This document shows, in pieces, positions 16,139-25,001 of a stretch of 64,000 bases of DNA. A program made the translations under genes and the position numbers. The first letter of the stretch is position 1; each line of letters begins with the position of its first letter. The notes under the pieces were generated by a model. It saw nothing but the letters and a program-made list of their open reading frames with translations, did no database searches and was not told where the DNA came from. Source of the stretch: Campylobacterales bacterium (GTDB lineage Bacteria > Campylobacterota > Campylobacteria > Campylobacterales > Sulfurimonadaceae); contig JAPLGO010000009.1 in the NCBI GenBank assembly GCA_026390115.1, positions 62,001 through 126,000 on the forward strand, written 5' to 3'.

Positions 16139-18208
16139 ATGGAAAATTTAAAGGTTATCGACAGCGTTTGTACATACTGTGGAGTTGGGTGTGACATTGC
16201 TGCGAATGTGAATGTGGCAGAAAACAGGATTGTAAACATTTTTGCTCATCCGGATGGTGTGGTTTCTCAAGGCAAACTTTGCATCAAAGGAAAGTATGGC
16301 TTTGATTTTGTCACATCGCCAAACCGTCTTCGAATTCCAAGAATCAAAAAAAGTTTTCTTGAAAAAAATCCTTCCATAAAAGGTGCCATTGCACACTCTC
16401 TAAAAAAGTATGATGCAACTTGGTTTGAAACAGACCTTGATTGTGCAACAACTGCGGCTGCTTTGAAACTGAAAGAGGTGCAGGAAAAATACGGTCGCAA
16501 AAGCGTCTGCTCCATCGGAGGAGCGAGAACTTCATGTGAGAGTTCCTACCTTTTTCAAAAGTTCACCCGCCACACGCTGAATTCCCCCCATGTTGACAAC
16601 TGTGCGAGAGTTTGCCACTCGCCAAGTCTCAAGGGCATGCGAACCACTATAGGCGAAGGTGCCGCAACCAACCCGTACAACGATATTTACAACTGCGAAT
16701 TTATGATTGTTATCGGCTCAAATACGACGGAAGCGCACCCCATTATTGCAAACCGTATTTTGGATGTTGCCCGAGAACATGACAATTTGGCGGTTTTTGA
16801 TGTGCGCGAAATCAAGCTCCACCGCTTTGCAAAATACAAGGCGATTATGCCGCATGAAGCGAATCTGCTTGTTCTAAACATGTTGGCTTTCGTAATCATA
16901 AATGAAGAACTTTATCATGAAACTTTCTTACATGAAAGAACAAAGGGTTTCGAGGAGTTCAAAGAGAAGATTTTAAACGACCCGTTTGCAAATCCAAAAT
17001 ATTTTGAAAATATCGAAGGGTATCAAAGCCTATCAAAAATGATTCCAAAAATTGCCCGTGAATATGCACTTAAAAGGTCTATGATTTTTTGGGGGCTTGG
17101 AATTACAGAGCATCTTGACGGTTCCTATGCGGTTATGGCGATAACCCATTTGGCTCTCATGACAGGAAATATAGGAAAAAGCGGAGCAGGACTTATGCCG
17201 CTTCGTGGACAGAATAATGTTCAGGGAACCTGTGACATGGGAATGCTTCCATACTATGCACCCGATTATCAAGAGCCAAAAGAGATTGGTTTGATGACAC
17301 CTCAGCTTATTGAAGAGATGCTTGAGGGGCGCGTAAAAGCACTTTTAAATATCGGTGAAGATATAATGCACATTCACCCGAACCTTAACAAAATTGAGAG
17401 AGCCATAAAAAATTTGGAACTTATTTTTGTTCAAGAACTTTTCATGACAGAAGTCGCACAAAAGGCGGATATTGTTGTGGGTGTAAAATCTGCGTATGAA
17501 AAGACAGGTGTTTACATCAATGCCATGCGTCGCCTTCACCTCTCTCAGCCGCTTGTACAATCCGACCTACCGGATGATTGGGAAGTACTTCAGATGCTCG
17601 ATAACAAAATGGGCGGAAGTGCCAATTACAAAAACTCAAATGCTATTTGGGACGAGGTAAGAGAAGTAGCATACCGCCGTTTCAGCGGTGCGAGTTATAT
17701 CCGCCTTGAAAGACACAGGGTACGAGGGCTTCAATGGCCGGTTCACACAGAAGATACGCCGATTTTACATCAGCTGGATTTTAGAACAGAGGATGGTTTG
17801 GGCGAGTTTCATTACCGCCAATACAAGCTTCGCGGAATGGTCGAAGAGATAACTTCCAAAACTTTAACAGGGTATCACCTCACAACAGGCAGAACTTTGG
17901 CACACTACAACAATGCAGCACAAACCAAAGAGAGCGAGAAGTTAAATAGCCGTTATGAAGAGGACATTTTACTTGTACATGAGGGTGATGCTGCGGATTT
18001 TACCAGTGAAAAGGTTATTCTAAAAACAGAGTTTGGAGAAACAAATCCGCTTACCGTAAAACTCACAGATAAAGTTCAGCCAAAGACACTTTTTGTAACT
18101 TTTCATCATGCCAAGTCAAAAGTAAATAACCTCTTCGGTGACAAGTGCGATGAACTGATATTAACAGCCGCATTCAAGTCTATAAAAGTTGAAGTGATTA
18201 ACACTTAA
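16139..18208 (+). CDS. Formate dehydrogenase-type molybdopterin oxidoreductase, catalytic subunit (Cys form)
   Basis: Mo/W-bis-MGD enzyme of 689 residues related to E. coli FdhF. The [4Fe-4S] ligands are Cys11, Cys14, Cys18 and Cys48. The metal ligand is Cys159 in NCARVCHSPSL, encoded by TGC where FdhF has selenocysteine, with the neighbouring catalytic His160 kept. The substrate arginine is present in LRGQNNVQGTCDMG. There is no twin-arginine signal, so it is cytoplasmic. No FeS, membrane or chaperone subunit is adjacent: it follows the GMC gene by 88 nt and precedes yraN by 1 nt. Formate oxidation or CO2 reduction with ferredoxin is the likely reaction; another oxyanion is less likely given the FdhF-specific residues. 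Confidence 0.85.
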   Translation: MENLKVIDSVCTYCGVGCDIAANVNVAENRIVNIFAHPDGVVSQGKLCIKGKYGFDFVTSPNRLRIPRIKKSFLEKNPSIKGAIAHSLKKYDATWFETDLDCATTAAALKLKEVQEKYGRKSVCSIGGARTSCESSYLFQKFTRHTLNSPHVDNCARVCHSPSLKGMRTTIGEGAATNPYNDIYNCEFMIVIGSNTTEAHPIIANRILDVAREHDNLAVFDVREIKLHRFAKYKAIMPHEANLLVLNMLAFVIINEELYHETFLHERTKGFEEFKEKILNDPFANPKYFENIEGYQSLSKMIPKIAREYALKRSMIFWGLGITEHLDGSYAVMAITHLALMTGNIGKSGAGLMPLRGQNNVQGTCDMGMLPYYAPDYQEPKEIGLMTPQLIEEMLEGRVKALLNIGEDIMHIHPNLNKIERAIKNLELIFVQELFMTEVAQKADIVVGVKSAYEKTGVYINAMRRLHLSQPLVQSDLPDDWEVLQMLDNKMGGSANYKNSNAIWDEVREVAYRRFSGASYIRLERHRVRGLQWPVHTEDTPILHQLDFRTEDGLGEFHYRQYKLRGMVEEITSKTLTGYHLTTGRTLAHYNNAAQTKESEKLNSRYEEDILLVHEGDAADFTSEKVILKTEFGETNPLTVKLTDKVQPKTLFVTFHHAKSKVNNLFGDKCDELILTAAFKSIKVEVINT

Positions 18209-18209
18209 A

Positions 18210-18539
18210 ATGAGCAGAGCCAAAGGAAATCTAGCCGAAGAGTCAGCATATGGGTTTCTTTACGAAAAAGGTTTTGCCGTTGTAGAAAGAAATTTTTACA
18301 GCCGTTTTGGCGAAATAGATATCATCGCCGTAAAAGATAAAGTGTTACACTTTGTAGAGGTAAAAAGCGGCAAAGATTATGAAAGTGCCATCTACAACAT
18401 CACCCGTTCCAAACTCTCAAAAGTAGTCAAAACCGCACAAATTTACATGAGCAAAAACTCTCTGGATTGTGATTTTACTTTTGACGCAATTGTTGTCACC
18501 CCTTATAAAATCTGGCATGTAGAAAATATAACTCTCTGA
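18210..18539 (+). CDS. YraN-family (UPF0102) putative endonuclease-fold protein
   Basis: A 109-residue protein of the UPF0102 family with a Holliday-junction-resolvase-like nuclease fold. The motif GEIDIIAVKDKVLHFVEVKSG (residues 32-52) supplies the Asp, Glu and Lys of a PD-(D/E)xK site, and KGNLAEESAYGFLYEKGF is the N-terminal helix. It starts one base after the formate dehydrogenase stop, so it is translationally coupled. Biological role is unknown in the family; DNA processing is inferred from the fold. Confidence 0.9.
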   Translation: MSRAKGNLAEESAYGFLYEKGFAVVERNFYSRFGEIDIIAVKDKVLHFVEVKSGKDYESAIYNITRSKLSKVVKTAQIYMSKNSLDCDFTFDAIVVTPYKIWHVENITL

Positions 18540-18562
18540 AATTGCTTATCAAGAGTAAGTTA

Positions 18563-18570
18563 GATAAAAT
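18563..18570 (+). promoter_or_regulatory. GATAAAAT -10-like box upstream of the restriction-modification island
   Basis: GATAAAAT in the spacer after yraN (18563-18570), about 40 nt before a 43-codon reading frame and 157 nt before the modification-enzyme gene. The same octamer precedes the aldehyde dehydrogenase, luxS and the small peptide gene at 949. Confidence 0.35.
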
Positions 18571-18610
18571 CCTGTCACTACTTAACAGATAAAAATACAA
18601 AAGGCAAAGA

Positions 18611-18742
18611 ATGATAATCGCCCAAATACTTAAAGATGAAGCACTTAATCTAAAACTTTTCAAACCATCCTATATTAAAGAGATTGAAAATTCTATTTTT
18701 AAAAAAGAAGTGAGGGGTGAAAATAAATGGCACAATCAATAG
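18611..18742 (+). pseudogene. 43-codon frame, possible remnant or small protein of the RM island
   Basis: A short frame (MIIAQILKDEALNLKLF...) that ends inside the start of the modification gene, overlapping it by 16 bases. Its segment IENSIFKKEVRGENK resembles the N-terminal region of nuclease-type proteins encoded in type I-like restriction loci, where a longer conserved domain would continue. I therefore lean towards a truncated remnant left when the island rearranged. It could equally be a real small protein or a leader peptide coupled to the next gene. Confidence in any function is low. Confidence 0.35.
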
Positions 18743-20751
18743 AACCAAACATTGCAGATTTAGCGAATGGTTGGCTTAAATCTTACAAAGTAGATTACAA
18801 ATTAGAACAAGAATCTTTAAATACTGAAATTGATAAAGCACTCTCGGATTACTTTACTAAAAATGGTGGAACAGGGGCAAATCGTCCCGATGCAAAACTA
18901 CTATTACAAAATAAAAAGTTAGAGTTTTATCCTATGCTTATTGAGTACAAAGGTTATAAAAATAAACTTGTAAAACTTGACTCTAACGGACAAGTTGAAA
19001 ACAAAACTGCTAAAAATGAACCCCATCTCAAAAATATAAATTCTTTTGCAGTAAACGGAGCGGTGCATTATGCAAATGCTATTCTGCATCATACTAGCTA
19101 CACTGATATTATCGCTATCGGAATGACTGGATACAAAGATGAAAGTGAAAAAATCCAATATGAAATTGGTGTCTATTATGTTTCAAAAAACAATTTTGGT
19201 ATAGGGCAAAAAGTTGGAGAATTTTCAGATTTTTCCTTTTTAGCACCTGAAAATTTTGATGCGTTTATTGAAAAAGTAAAAACATTGAGTCTATCACAAG
19301 AGGAGATTGACAAATTAAAAGAACAACGAGAAAAAGAGATTGATACTAGTTTGGTAAAGCTCAACAACGATATTTACCAAAACGAAAAAGGTTTAGGGGA
19401 AAATGACCGTGTTTATCTTGTTGCCGCTTCTATCATCGCAACACTTGGAATACCTGGAAAAGTCGCCCCACTTGAAAAGTCTGATTTAAAATCTTCTATC
19501 GAAGAAGGAAACAGTGACGGCGACATCTTAATAAGAAAAATAAAAGCATTTTTGAGCGAGAAAAAGCTACCAGAAGAGAAAAAAGACCTGATTATAAGAA
19601 CTTTACAAAATACACTTTTGACGGAAAATATCAACAAAGTAGACAATGGCGAAAGCCAACTCAAAAGGGTTTTTGTCAAGATTATAGATGATTTGGGGAT
19701 ATATTACAAGATAGGTTTGACGACCGATTTCACAGGAAAGCTCTTCAATGAGATGTACGGATGGCTCGGGTTTACACAAGACAAACTCAATGATGTGGTT
19801 CTAACCCCTTCGTATGTGGCGACACTTTTAGTAAAACTCGCACGGGTAAATAAAGATTCTTTCGTATGGGATTTTGCCACAGGTTCAGCAGGATTGTTGG
19901 TTGCTGCCATGAATGAGATGCTGAGCGATGCCAAAAATAGTATCACTTCACCCGATGAACTCACCCAAAAAGAGATAAAAATAAAAGCCGAACAATTGCT
20001 AGGTTTAGAGTTGCTTTCAAGTGTCTATATGTTGGCAATTCTCAATATGATTATGATGGGGGACGGAAGCTCAAATATCCTCAATAAAGACTCTTTGAGT
20101 GATTTTGATGGAAAGTACGGTTTTGGTAAAACTGACGATAACTTTCCTGCGGATGCTTTTGTTCTCAATCCTCCGTATTCTGCTAGTGGAAACGGGATGA
20201 ACTTTGTGGAAAAAGCCCTCGGAATGATGAATAAAGGGTATGCTGCCATTATTATTCAAAATTCAGCTGGTTCGGGAAAAGCCAAAGATTACAACAAGAA
20301 AATATTAGAAAAACATACGCTACTAGCAAGTATCAAAATGCCAATAGACATCTTTATTGGAAAATCAAGTGTACAAACAAATATCTATGTATTTAAAGTA
20401 AATGAAAAACACCATAAAGATGAGATGGTAAAATTTATCGACTTTTCAAATGACGGATATACGAGAACCAACCGTAAAAAAGCAAGTAACAATCTAAAAG
20501 ATACCAATAAGGCAAAAGAACGATATGAAGAGTTGGTAAACTTGGTGCGATTTGGTAAAAGCAAACTAAATATTTTTACAGACAAAGAGTATCACGAAGG
20601 CACTATAGACCCAAAAAATGGAGCCGATTGGAACCAAACCGCACTTATAGATACTAAACCAACTTTACAAGATTTTAAAAAAACAGTAAGTGATTATTTG
20701 GCTTGGGAAGTATCGAATATTTTGAAACAAAGAGGCAATGAGGGAAAGTAG
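18727..20751 (+). CDS. BcgI-like fused restriction nuclease / adenine DNA methyltransferase subunit
   Basis: A 674-residue subunit that appears to combine cleavage and methylation, as in type IIB BcgI-like enzymes. An N-terminal PD-(D/E)xK pattern is visible: Pro54-Asp55 in ANRPDAK and Glu73-Tyr-Lys75 in MLIEYKGYK. The gamma-type N6-adenine methyltransferase follows, with the AdoMet motif DFATGSAG at 382 and the catalytic NPPY at 481. A helical region ends the protein. There is no separate HsdR gene nearby, which fits the fused model rather than classical type I. The specificity gene overlaps its 3' end by 14 bases. Without an intact specificity subunit it is probably inactive. Confidence 0.82.
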   Translation: MAQSIEPNIADLANGWLKSYKVDYKLEQESLNTEIDKALSDYFTKNGGTGANRPDAKLLLQNKKLEFYPMLIEYKGYKNKLVKLDSNGQVENKTAKNEPHLKNINSFAVNGAVHYANAILHHTSYTDIIAIGMTGYKDESEKIQYEIGVYYVSKNNFGIGQKVGEFSDFSFLAPENFDAFIEKVKTLSLSQEEIDKLKEQREKEIDTSLVKLNNDIYQNEKGLGENDRVYLVAASIIATLGIPGKVAPLEKSDLKSSIEEGNSDGDILIRKIKAFLSEKKLPEEKKDLIIRTLQNTLLTENINKVDNGESQLKRVFVKIIDDLGIYYKIGLTTDFTGKLFNEMYGWLGFTQDKLNDVVLTPSYVATLLVKLARVNKDSFVWDFATGSAGLLVAAMNEMLSDAKNSITSPDELTQKEIKIKAEQLLGLELLSSVYMLAILNMIMMGDGSSNILNKDSLSDFDGKYGFGKTDDNFPADAFVLNPPYSASGNGMNFVEKALGMMNKGYAAIIIQNSAGSGKAKDYNKKILEKHTLLASIKMPIDIFIGKSSVQTNIYVFKVNEKHHKDEMVKFIDFSNDGYTRTNRKKASNNLKDTNKAKERYEELVNLVRFGKSKLNIFTDKEYHEGTIDPKNGADWNQTALIDTKPTLQDFKKTVSDYLAWEVSNILKQRGNEGK

Positions 20752-21902
20752 ATTCCCCACTTAACGACAGACTACAAAATGTTAAGTGGGGCGAGTTTAG
20801 GATTGGGGATTTATTTGAAAAAATAAAGACAAAAAAGTTATCTTTCAAAGCAGATGAGCTACCAAAACAGATAATAGACAAATATACACTTCCGTGTCTC
20901 ACATCTAGCTTTCAAAACCAAGGATTAAACTATTTTGTACCTAAAGATGGGACAACTATTTTAAAAAATGTAATTTCGATTCCTTCAAATAGCGATATTT
21001 ATCGAGCTTACTTCCAATCAAATGAATTTACGGTTTTATCAGATGCTTATGCAATTCGCTGGGTTTTAAATAACGTTAAACTATCGCCTAATCAGTATTT
21101 ATTTGCCGTTCAATGTATTAATAAAATAACAGATTTGTCTATATATTCATACAAAAATAAATTAGGAGGATGGAATGTTGTAAAAAATAAATACATTCAG
21201 TTACCCATAAAAAACGGCAAAATAGATTTTGATTTTATGGAAAAATTTATAGCGGAGCTAGAAGCAGAGCGTATAGCGGAATTGGAAGATTATTTATCTG
21301 TTAGCGGTCTAAAAGATTACACATTAACAGCTGAAGAACAACAGGTTTTAAATGATTTTGAAAATGGAAAAATAAAATTTGGTGAATTTAAAGTTGGAGA
21401 ACTGTTTGAAATAAATTCTTATCAAAAACGATTTGATGCAAATAAAGTAGTTATCTCAGAAGTTGGTAAACCGTATATAGTTAGAACAAGTTTAAATAAT
21501 GGTGTTCGCGGTTATATAAATGAAGATGAACAATTTTTAAATGAAGGAAATACAATTTCTTTTGGACAAGACACCGCAACAATGTTTTATCAGGAAAAGC
21601 CATACTTTACAGGCGATAAAATAAAAATTGTAAAATCAAAAGACAATGAACTGAATAAACTAAATGCACAATTTTTTATTTCAACTATGACAAAATCTTT
21701 TAGTTCGTTTTCTTGGGGTGGCTCAAGTTTTAGTGTAAAAATTATAGAAAATTAACTAATGAAACTCCCAACACAAAACTACAAACCAAATTACGCAATA
21801 ATGGAAACTTTTATCTCCGCTATTCAAAAACTAGTTATAAAAGATGTTGTTTTGTATGCCGATAAAAAAATAGATGCTACAAAAAGTGTCGTAAATAAAT
21901 GA
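20738..21902 (+). pseudogene. Specificity subunit (HsdS / BcgI-B-like), broken by a frameshift and an in-frame stop
   Basis: DNA-recognition subunit with two target-recognition domains. The ATG at 20738 overlaps the methyltransferase gene, but the frame hits a stop after eight codons; skipping one base in the CCCC run at 20755-20758 joins it to a long frame reading FPLNDRLQNVKWGEFRIGDLFE. The two domains begin GEFRIGDLFE and GEFKVGELFE, and the first ends with the conserved helix IDFDFMEKFIAELEAERI. A TAA at 21753-21755 then interrupts the second domain; the same frame continues as LMKLPTQNYKPNYAIMETF to 21902, clearly the missing conserved C-terminal helix. Two independent lesions suggest true decay, though assembly error is possible. 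Confidence 0.82.
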
Positions 21903-21918
21903 ATATAGAAAAAATTAA

Positions 21919-22905
21919 ATGAGCCAAATGATTATTTATCAAAATGAAAACGGCGACATAAAAGTAGATGTACGGTTTGAAGACAACTCTATGTGGCTAT
22001 CTCAAGCACAAATTTGTGAGCTTTTTGGTAAGGCAAAAGCAACTATCAGCGAACATATCAAAAATATTTTTGATGAATGTGAGTTAAGTTCAGATTCAAC
22101 TGTTCGGAAATTCCGAACAGTTCAAGTCGAAGGAAATAGAGAAGTTTCAAGAGATGTTGAATACTACAATCTCGATATGATTATTGCTGTTGGGTTTCGT
22201 GTTAAATCGGCTCAAGGCACAAAGTTTAGGATTTGGGCAACACAAAAACTAAACGATTACATCACAAAAGGTTTTGTCCTCAATGATGAGAGATTTAAAA
22301 GTGGTTCAAGTATGAACTATTTTGATGAGCTTCAAAATCGCCTTCGTGAAATACGAATATCGGAACGATTTTTCTATCAAAAAATCAAAGATATCTATAT
22401 GACAAGTATAGACTACAACCCAAAAGATGAAAAAACAATAGAGTTTTTTAAAATCATCCAAAACAAACTTCTTTGGGCAGTGTCTGAGCAAACAGCAGCA
22501 GAACTTGTACATAATCGAGTTGACATGAGTTTGCCGCTTCTTGGAATGCAGTCATTTGATAAAGAAAGTAAAAGCACCACAAAAAAAGATGTCAGCATTG
22601 CCAAAAATTTTTTAAATGAAGAAGAGATAAAACTTCTTGGGCTTTTAGTAGAACAATACTTGGCATTTGCTGAGACTATGGCGATGCAACAAAAACCGAT
22701 GACTATGAAAGAGTGGTGTGAACGACTTGATGTTATCATCTCGCTAAATGGTAGAGAGCTACTTACTCATGCAGGGAAAATCAGCCATCAAATTGCTCTT
22801 GAAAAATCAAATCAAGAATATGAAAAATATAAAATAGCTCAAAAAGAATATCAAAAAATAGCGAGTTTTAGAGAGCTTGAAGATGATTTAAAAAGGCTTA
22901 AATGA
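21919..22905 (+). CDS. RhuM-family (virulence RhuM-like) protein
   Basis: A 328-residue soluble protein of the RhuM family, common in restriction-modification and defence islands and in Salmonella SPI-3. The N-terminal part shows the family features: QNENGDIKVDVRFEDNSMWLSQAQICELF, a helix-turn-helix-like KAKATISEHIKNIF, VEYYNLDMIIAVGFRVKS and FRIWATQKLNDYITKGF. The C-terminal half is helical and ends in a coiled segment. Its biochemical role is unknown. It begins 16 bases after the end of the broken specificity gene in the same direction, so it travels with the island. ATGs at 21919 and 21928 are both possible starts. Confidence 0.85.
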   Translation: MSQMIIYQNENGDIKVDVRFEDNSMWLSQAQICELFGKAKATISEHIKNIFDECELSSDSTVRKFRTVQVEGNREVSRDVEYYNLDMIIAVGFRVKSAQGTKFRIWATQKLNDYITKGFVLNDERFKSGSSMNYFDELQNRLREIRISERFFYQKIKDIYMTSIDYNPKDEKTIEFFKIIQNKLLWAVSEQTAAELVHNRVDMSLPLLGMQSFDKESKSTTKKDVSIAKNFLNEEEIKLLGLLVEQYLAFAETMAMQQKPMTMKEWCERLDVIISLNGRELLTHAGKISHQIALEKSNQEYEKYKIAQKEYQKIASFRELEDDLKRLK

Positions 22906-23038
22906 GTTCGTTGCTTGATTTTGTAAAATTCAATGATTTTTAAAAAAAGAAGAGTTGGTTGAAAAACTTATGCAAAGAATAAAAACTTTGATTTAAAAAA
23001 AGATAAAATCTTAAACAGACACCATTTCGGAGAATTTT

Positions 23039-24454
23039 ATGCAAGCAAAAATATTTTTTGGCTCAGTTGAAGCTACAAAAGAGAACATGAGCGAAAGAAA
23101 AAGTCCATACAACGGTGAAGTGGTTTCTCTCTCACCGATTTGCAGTGCTGAGGATGCAAAAAAAGCTCTTCTCATTGCCAAAGAGGCAGCATGTGAAGCT
23201 AAAAAATCTACACTTGCTCAACGATGTAACTGGCTCTTGGATGTTGCACAAAAGTTAAGAGAGCACAAAGAAGATATTGCAAAAACTATAACCGACGAGG
23301 TTGGTAAGCCTATAACATTTTCAAGAATAGAAGTGGAGAGATGTATAGAGACTGTGACCCTCTCGGCAGAGACAATGCGAACGATGCATGGAGAAACAAT
23401 AAATACGGATGCCATGAACAGCGGTAAAAAAACGATGGCATTTTTCGTCAGAGAGCCTGCCGGCGTGGTTGTGGCGATTACTCCTTTTAACTTCCCCCTC
23501 AATTTAATCGCGCACAAATTAGCACCCGCACTTGTGGCGGGAAATGCAGTCGTACTCAAACCGACTCCAGAAGCTCCGCTCACAGCTTATAAATTTGCAA
23601 AGCTTTTTATTGAGAGTCTATATGCCGTGGAAAATGCTTTGAGTGTTGTCTATGGCGATGCCGAGGTTGGAAGCGCTTTGATTACAAGCGATATCCCAAG
23701 AGTTATCAGTTTTACGGGGAGCATTCCGGTTGGAGCTATTATTGTAAAAAATGCAGGAATCAAGAAAGTGAGTTTAGAGCTTGGGGGAAATGCGGCGACC
23801 TTTATAGATAAAAGTGCAGACCTTCTACATGCCGCCGCCCGCTGTGCATTGGGTGCTTTTATAAACTCAGGACAGGTTTGTATCTCGCTTCAGCGTATCT
23901 ATGTTCATTCAGATATTTACGACGCATTTGCAGATTTAATGGCTGAGGAGACAAAAAAACTGGTTGTCGGTTCGCCATACAATGACGACACTTTTATGGG
24001 TCCGCTCATTGATGATGAAGCGGCAGAGCGTGCCATGGGCTGGGTGGAGAGTGCCATAAAAGAGGGAGCAGTTGCATTGCTGAATCCTCGCCGCGAGGGC
24101 AAAATGTTCTATCCATGTATTATGGCAAATGTAACGGATGACATGGCAATTGTATGTGAAGAAGTTTTTGCACCCATCGTTTCGCTTGTACAAGTGGGTA
24201 GTTTTGATGACGCACTTCCACGAATGAACAACTCCCCTTATGGACTTCAGTTTTCAGTTTTTACAAATGATTTGGCTCTTACAAAACAGGCAATAAGCGA
24301 ACTTGGTGCGGGCGGAATTGTCATAAACGACATGCCAACGCTTAGGTTTGATATTCAGCCGTATGGAGGTCTGAAGCTTAGTGGTGTTGGACGAGAGGGT
24401 CCAAGATTCGCTATTGAAGAGATGACAGAAATAAAGAGTGTAGTCATTTGTTAA
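23039..24454 (+). CDS. NAD(P)-dependent aldehyde dehydrogenase
   Basis: Aldehyde dehydrogenase superfamily enzyme of 471 residues that oxidises an aldehyde to the acid via a thiohemiacetal. Catalytic features are Asn in TPFNFPLN near 150, the general-base Glu in SLELGGNAA near 248 and the nucleophile Cys281 in NSGQVCISLQ. The N-terminus (SPYNGEVVSL) and C-terminal motif PYGGLKLSGVGREG are normal. It is soluble. A CGGAGA ribosome binding site lies 7 nt before the start, and a GATAAAAT box is 30-40 nt upstream. Substrate undetermined; lactaldehyde- or glyceraldehyde-phosphate-like activities are possible. It marks the right border of the RM island. Confidence 0.88.
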   Translation: MQAKIFFGSVEATKENMSERKSPYNGEVVSLSPICSAEDAKKALLIAKEAACEAKKSTLAQRCNWLLDVAQKLREHKEDIAKTITDEVGKPITFSRIEVERCIETVTLSAETMRTMHGETINTDAMNSGKKTMAFFVREPAGVVVAITPFNFPLNLIAHKLAPALVAGNAVVLKPTPEAPLTAYKFAKLFIESLYAVENALSVVYGDAEVGSALITSDIPRVISFTGSIPVGAIIVKNAGIKKVSLELGGNAATFIDKSADLLHAAARCALGAFINSGQVCISLQRIYVHSDIYDAFADLMAEETKKLVVGSPYNDDTFMGPLIDDEAAERAMGWVESAIKEGAVALLNPRREGKMFYPCIMANVTDDMAIVCEEVFAPIVSLVQVGSFDDALPRMNNSPYGLQFSVFTNDLALTKQAISELGAGGIVINDMPTLRFDIQPYGGLKLSGVGREGPRFAIEEMTEIKSVVIC

Positions 24455-24518
24455 ACTTTAGATAAGATACCTATCAAAAGTTTAAACAATGCGACAGAAA
24501 AATTGAAATGGTGAATAG

Positions 24519-25001
24519 ATGATGAGGAAAAAGGCAATTATCTCTGCCTGTTTATTAGGTGAATTTTGCCGTTATGACGGTGAAGCAGAGCAGGTAAATG
24601 AAGTAATTGAAGCTTTTTGTGAGTATGATATTATTCCGTTTTGTCCGGAAGCACCTCTTTTTGGAACTCCAAGAGAGCGAATCAGCGTAGTTCGTATAAA
24701 CGGGGAGAACAGATTAGTTACAGATAAAACGCAAAAAGATGTAACAGAGAAATTAGAAAATGAAATTAATACATTTACAGAAAAAAATTCATATGCGGAC
24801 GCTATAATTCTTAAATCGAAAAGTCCAAGCTGTGGGTTTGGAACAACTCCGATTTTAAATGAGCAAAAAGAACTCATAACATGTGGAAACGGAATCGCTG
24901 CACAAATACTATCAAATCTGTTTCCTCATGCAAAGATTGTGGACGAAAAAGAAGTTATAAACCTCTATAATATAAATAAACAAAAGGGCGCAACTTGTTA
25001 G
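24519..25001 (+). CDS. DUF523-family protein
   Basis: A 160-residue soluble protein recognised as DUF523 by SACLLGEFCRYDG near residue 8, FCPEAPLFGTPRERI near 44 and KSKSPSCGFGT near 93. Three conserved cysteines (about 11, 15 and 98) suggest a metal or cluster site or thiol chemistry, but the family function is not established. The 3' end overlaps the DedA gene by 7 bases, so they are cotranscribed. ATG codons at 24519 and 24522 are both possible starts. Confidence 0.85.
   Translation: MMRKKAIISACLLGEFCRYDGEAEQVNEVIEAFCEYDIIPFCPEAPLFGTPRERISVVRINGENRLVTDKTQKDVTEKLENEINTFTEKNSYADAIILKSKSPSCGFGTTPILNEQKELITCGNGIAAQILSNLFPHAKIVDEKEVINLYNINKQKGATC

Noticed and set aside
16584-16589. C6 homopolymer in the formate dehydrogenase gene as a phase-variation tract
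   Set aside because: The frame is intact on both sides (NSPHVDNC) and six C is short; nothing suggests switching.
16587-16640. Possible selenocysteine site in the formate dehydrogenase
   Set aside because: The metal-ligand codon is TGC (cysteine), not TGA, and no selenocysteine insertion hairpin follows.
18727-22905. Classical type I restriction system
   Set aside because: No HsdR helicase/nuclease gene is present and the methyltransferase has its own nuclease-like N-terminus, so a BcgI-like system fits better.
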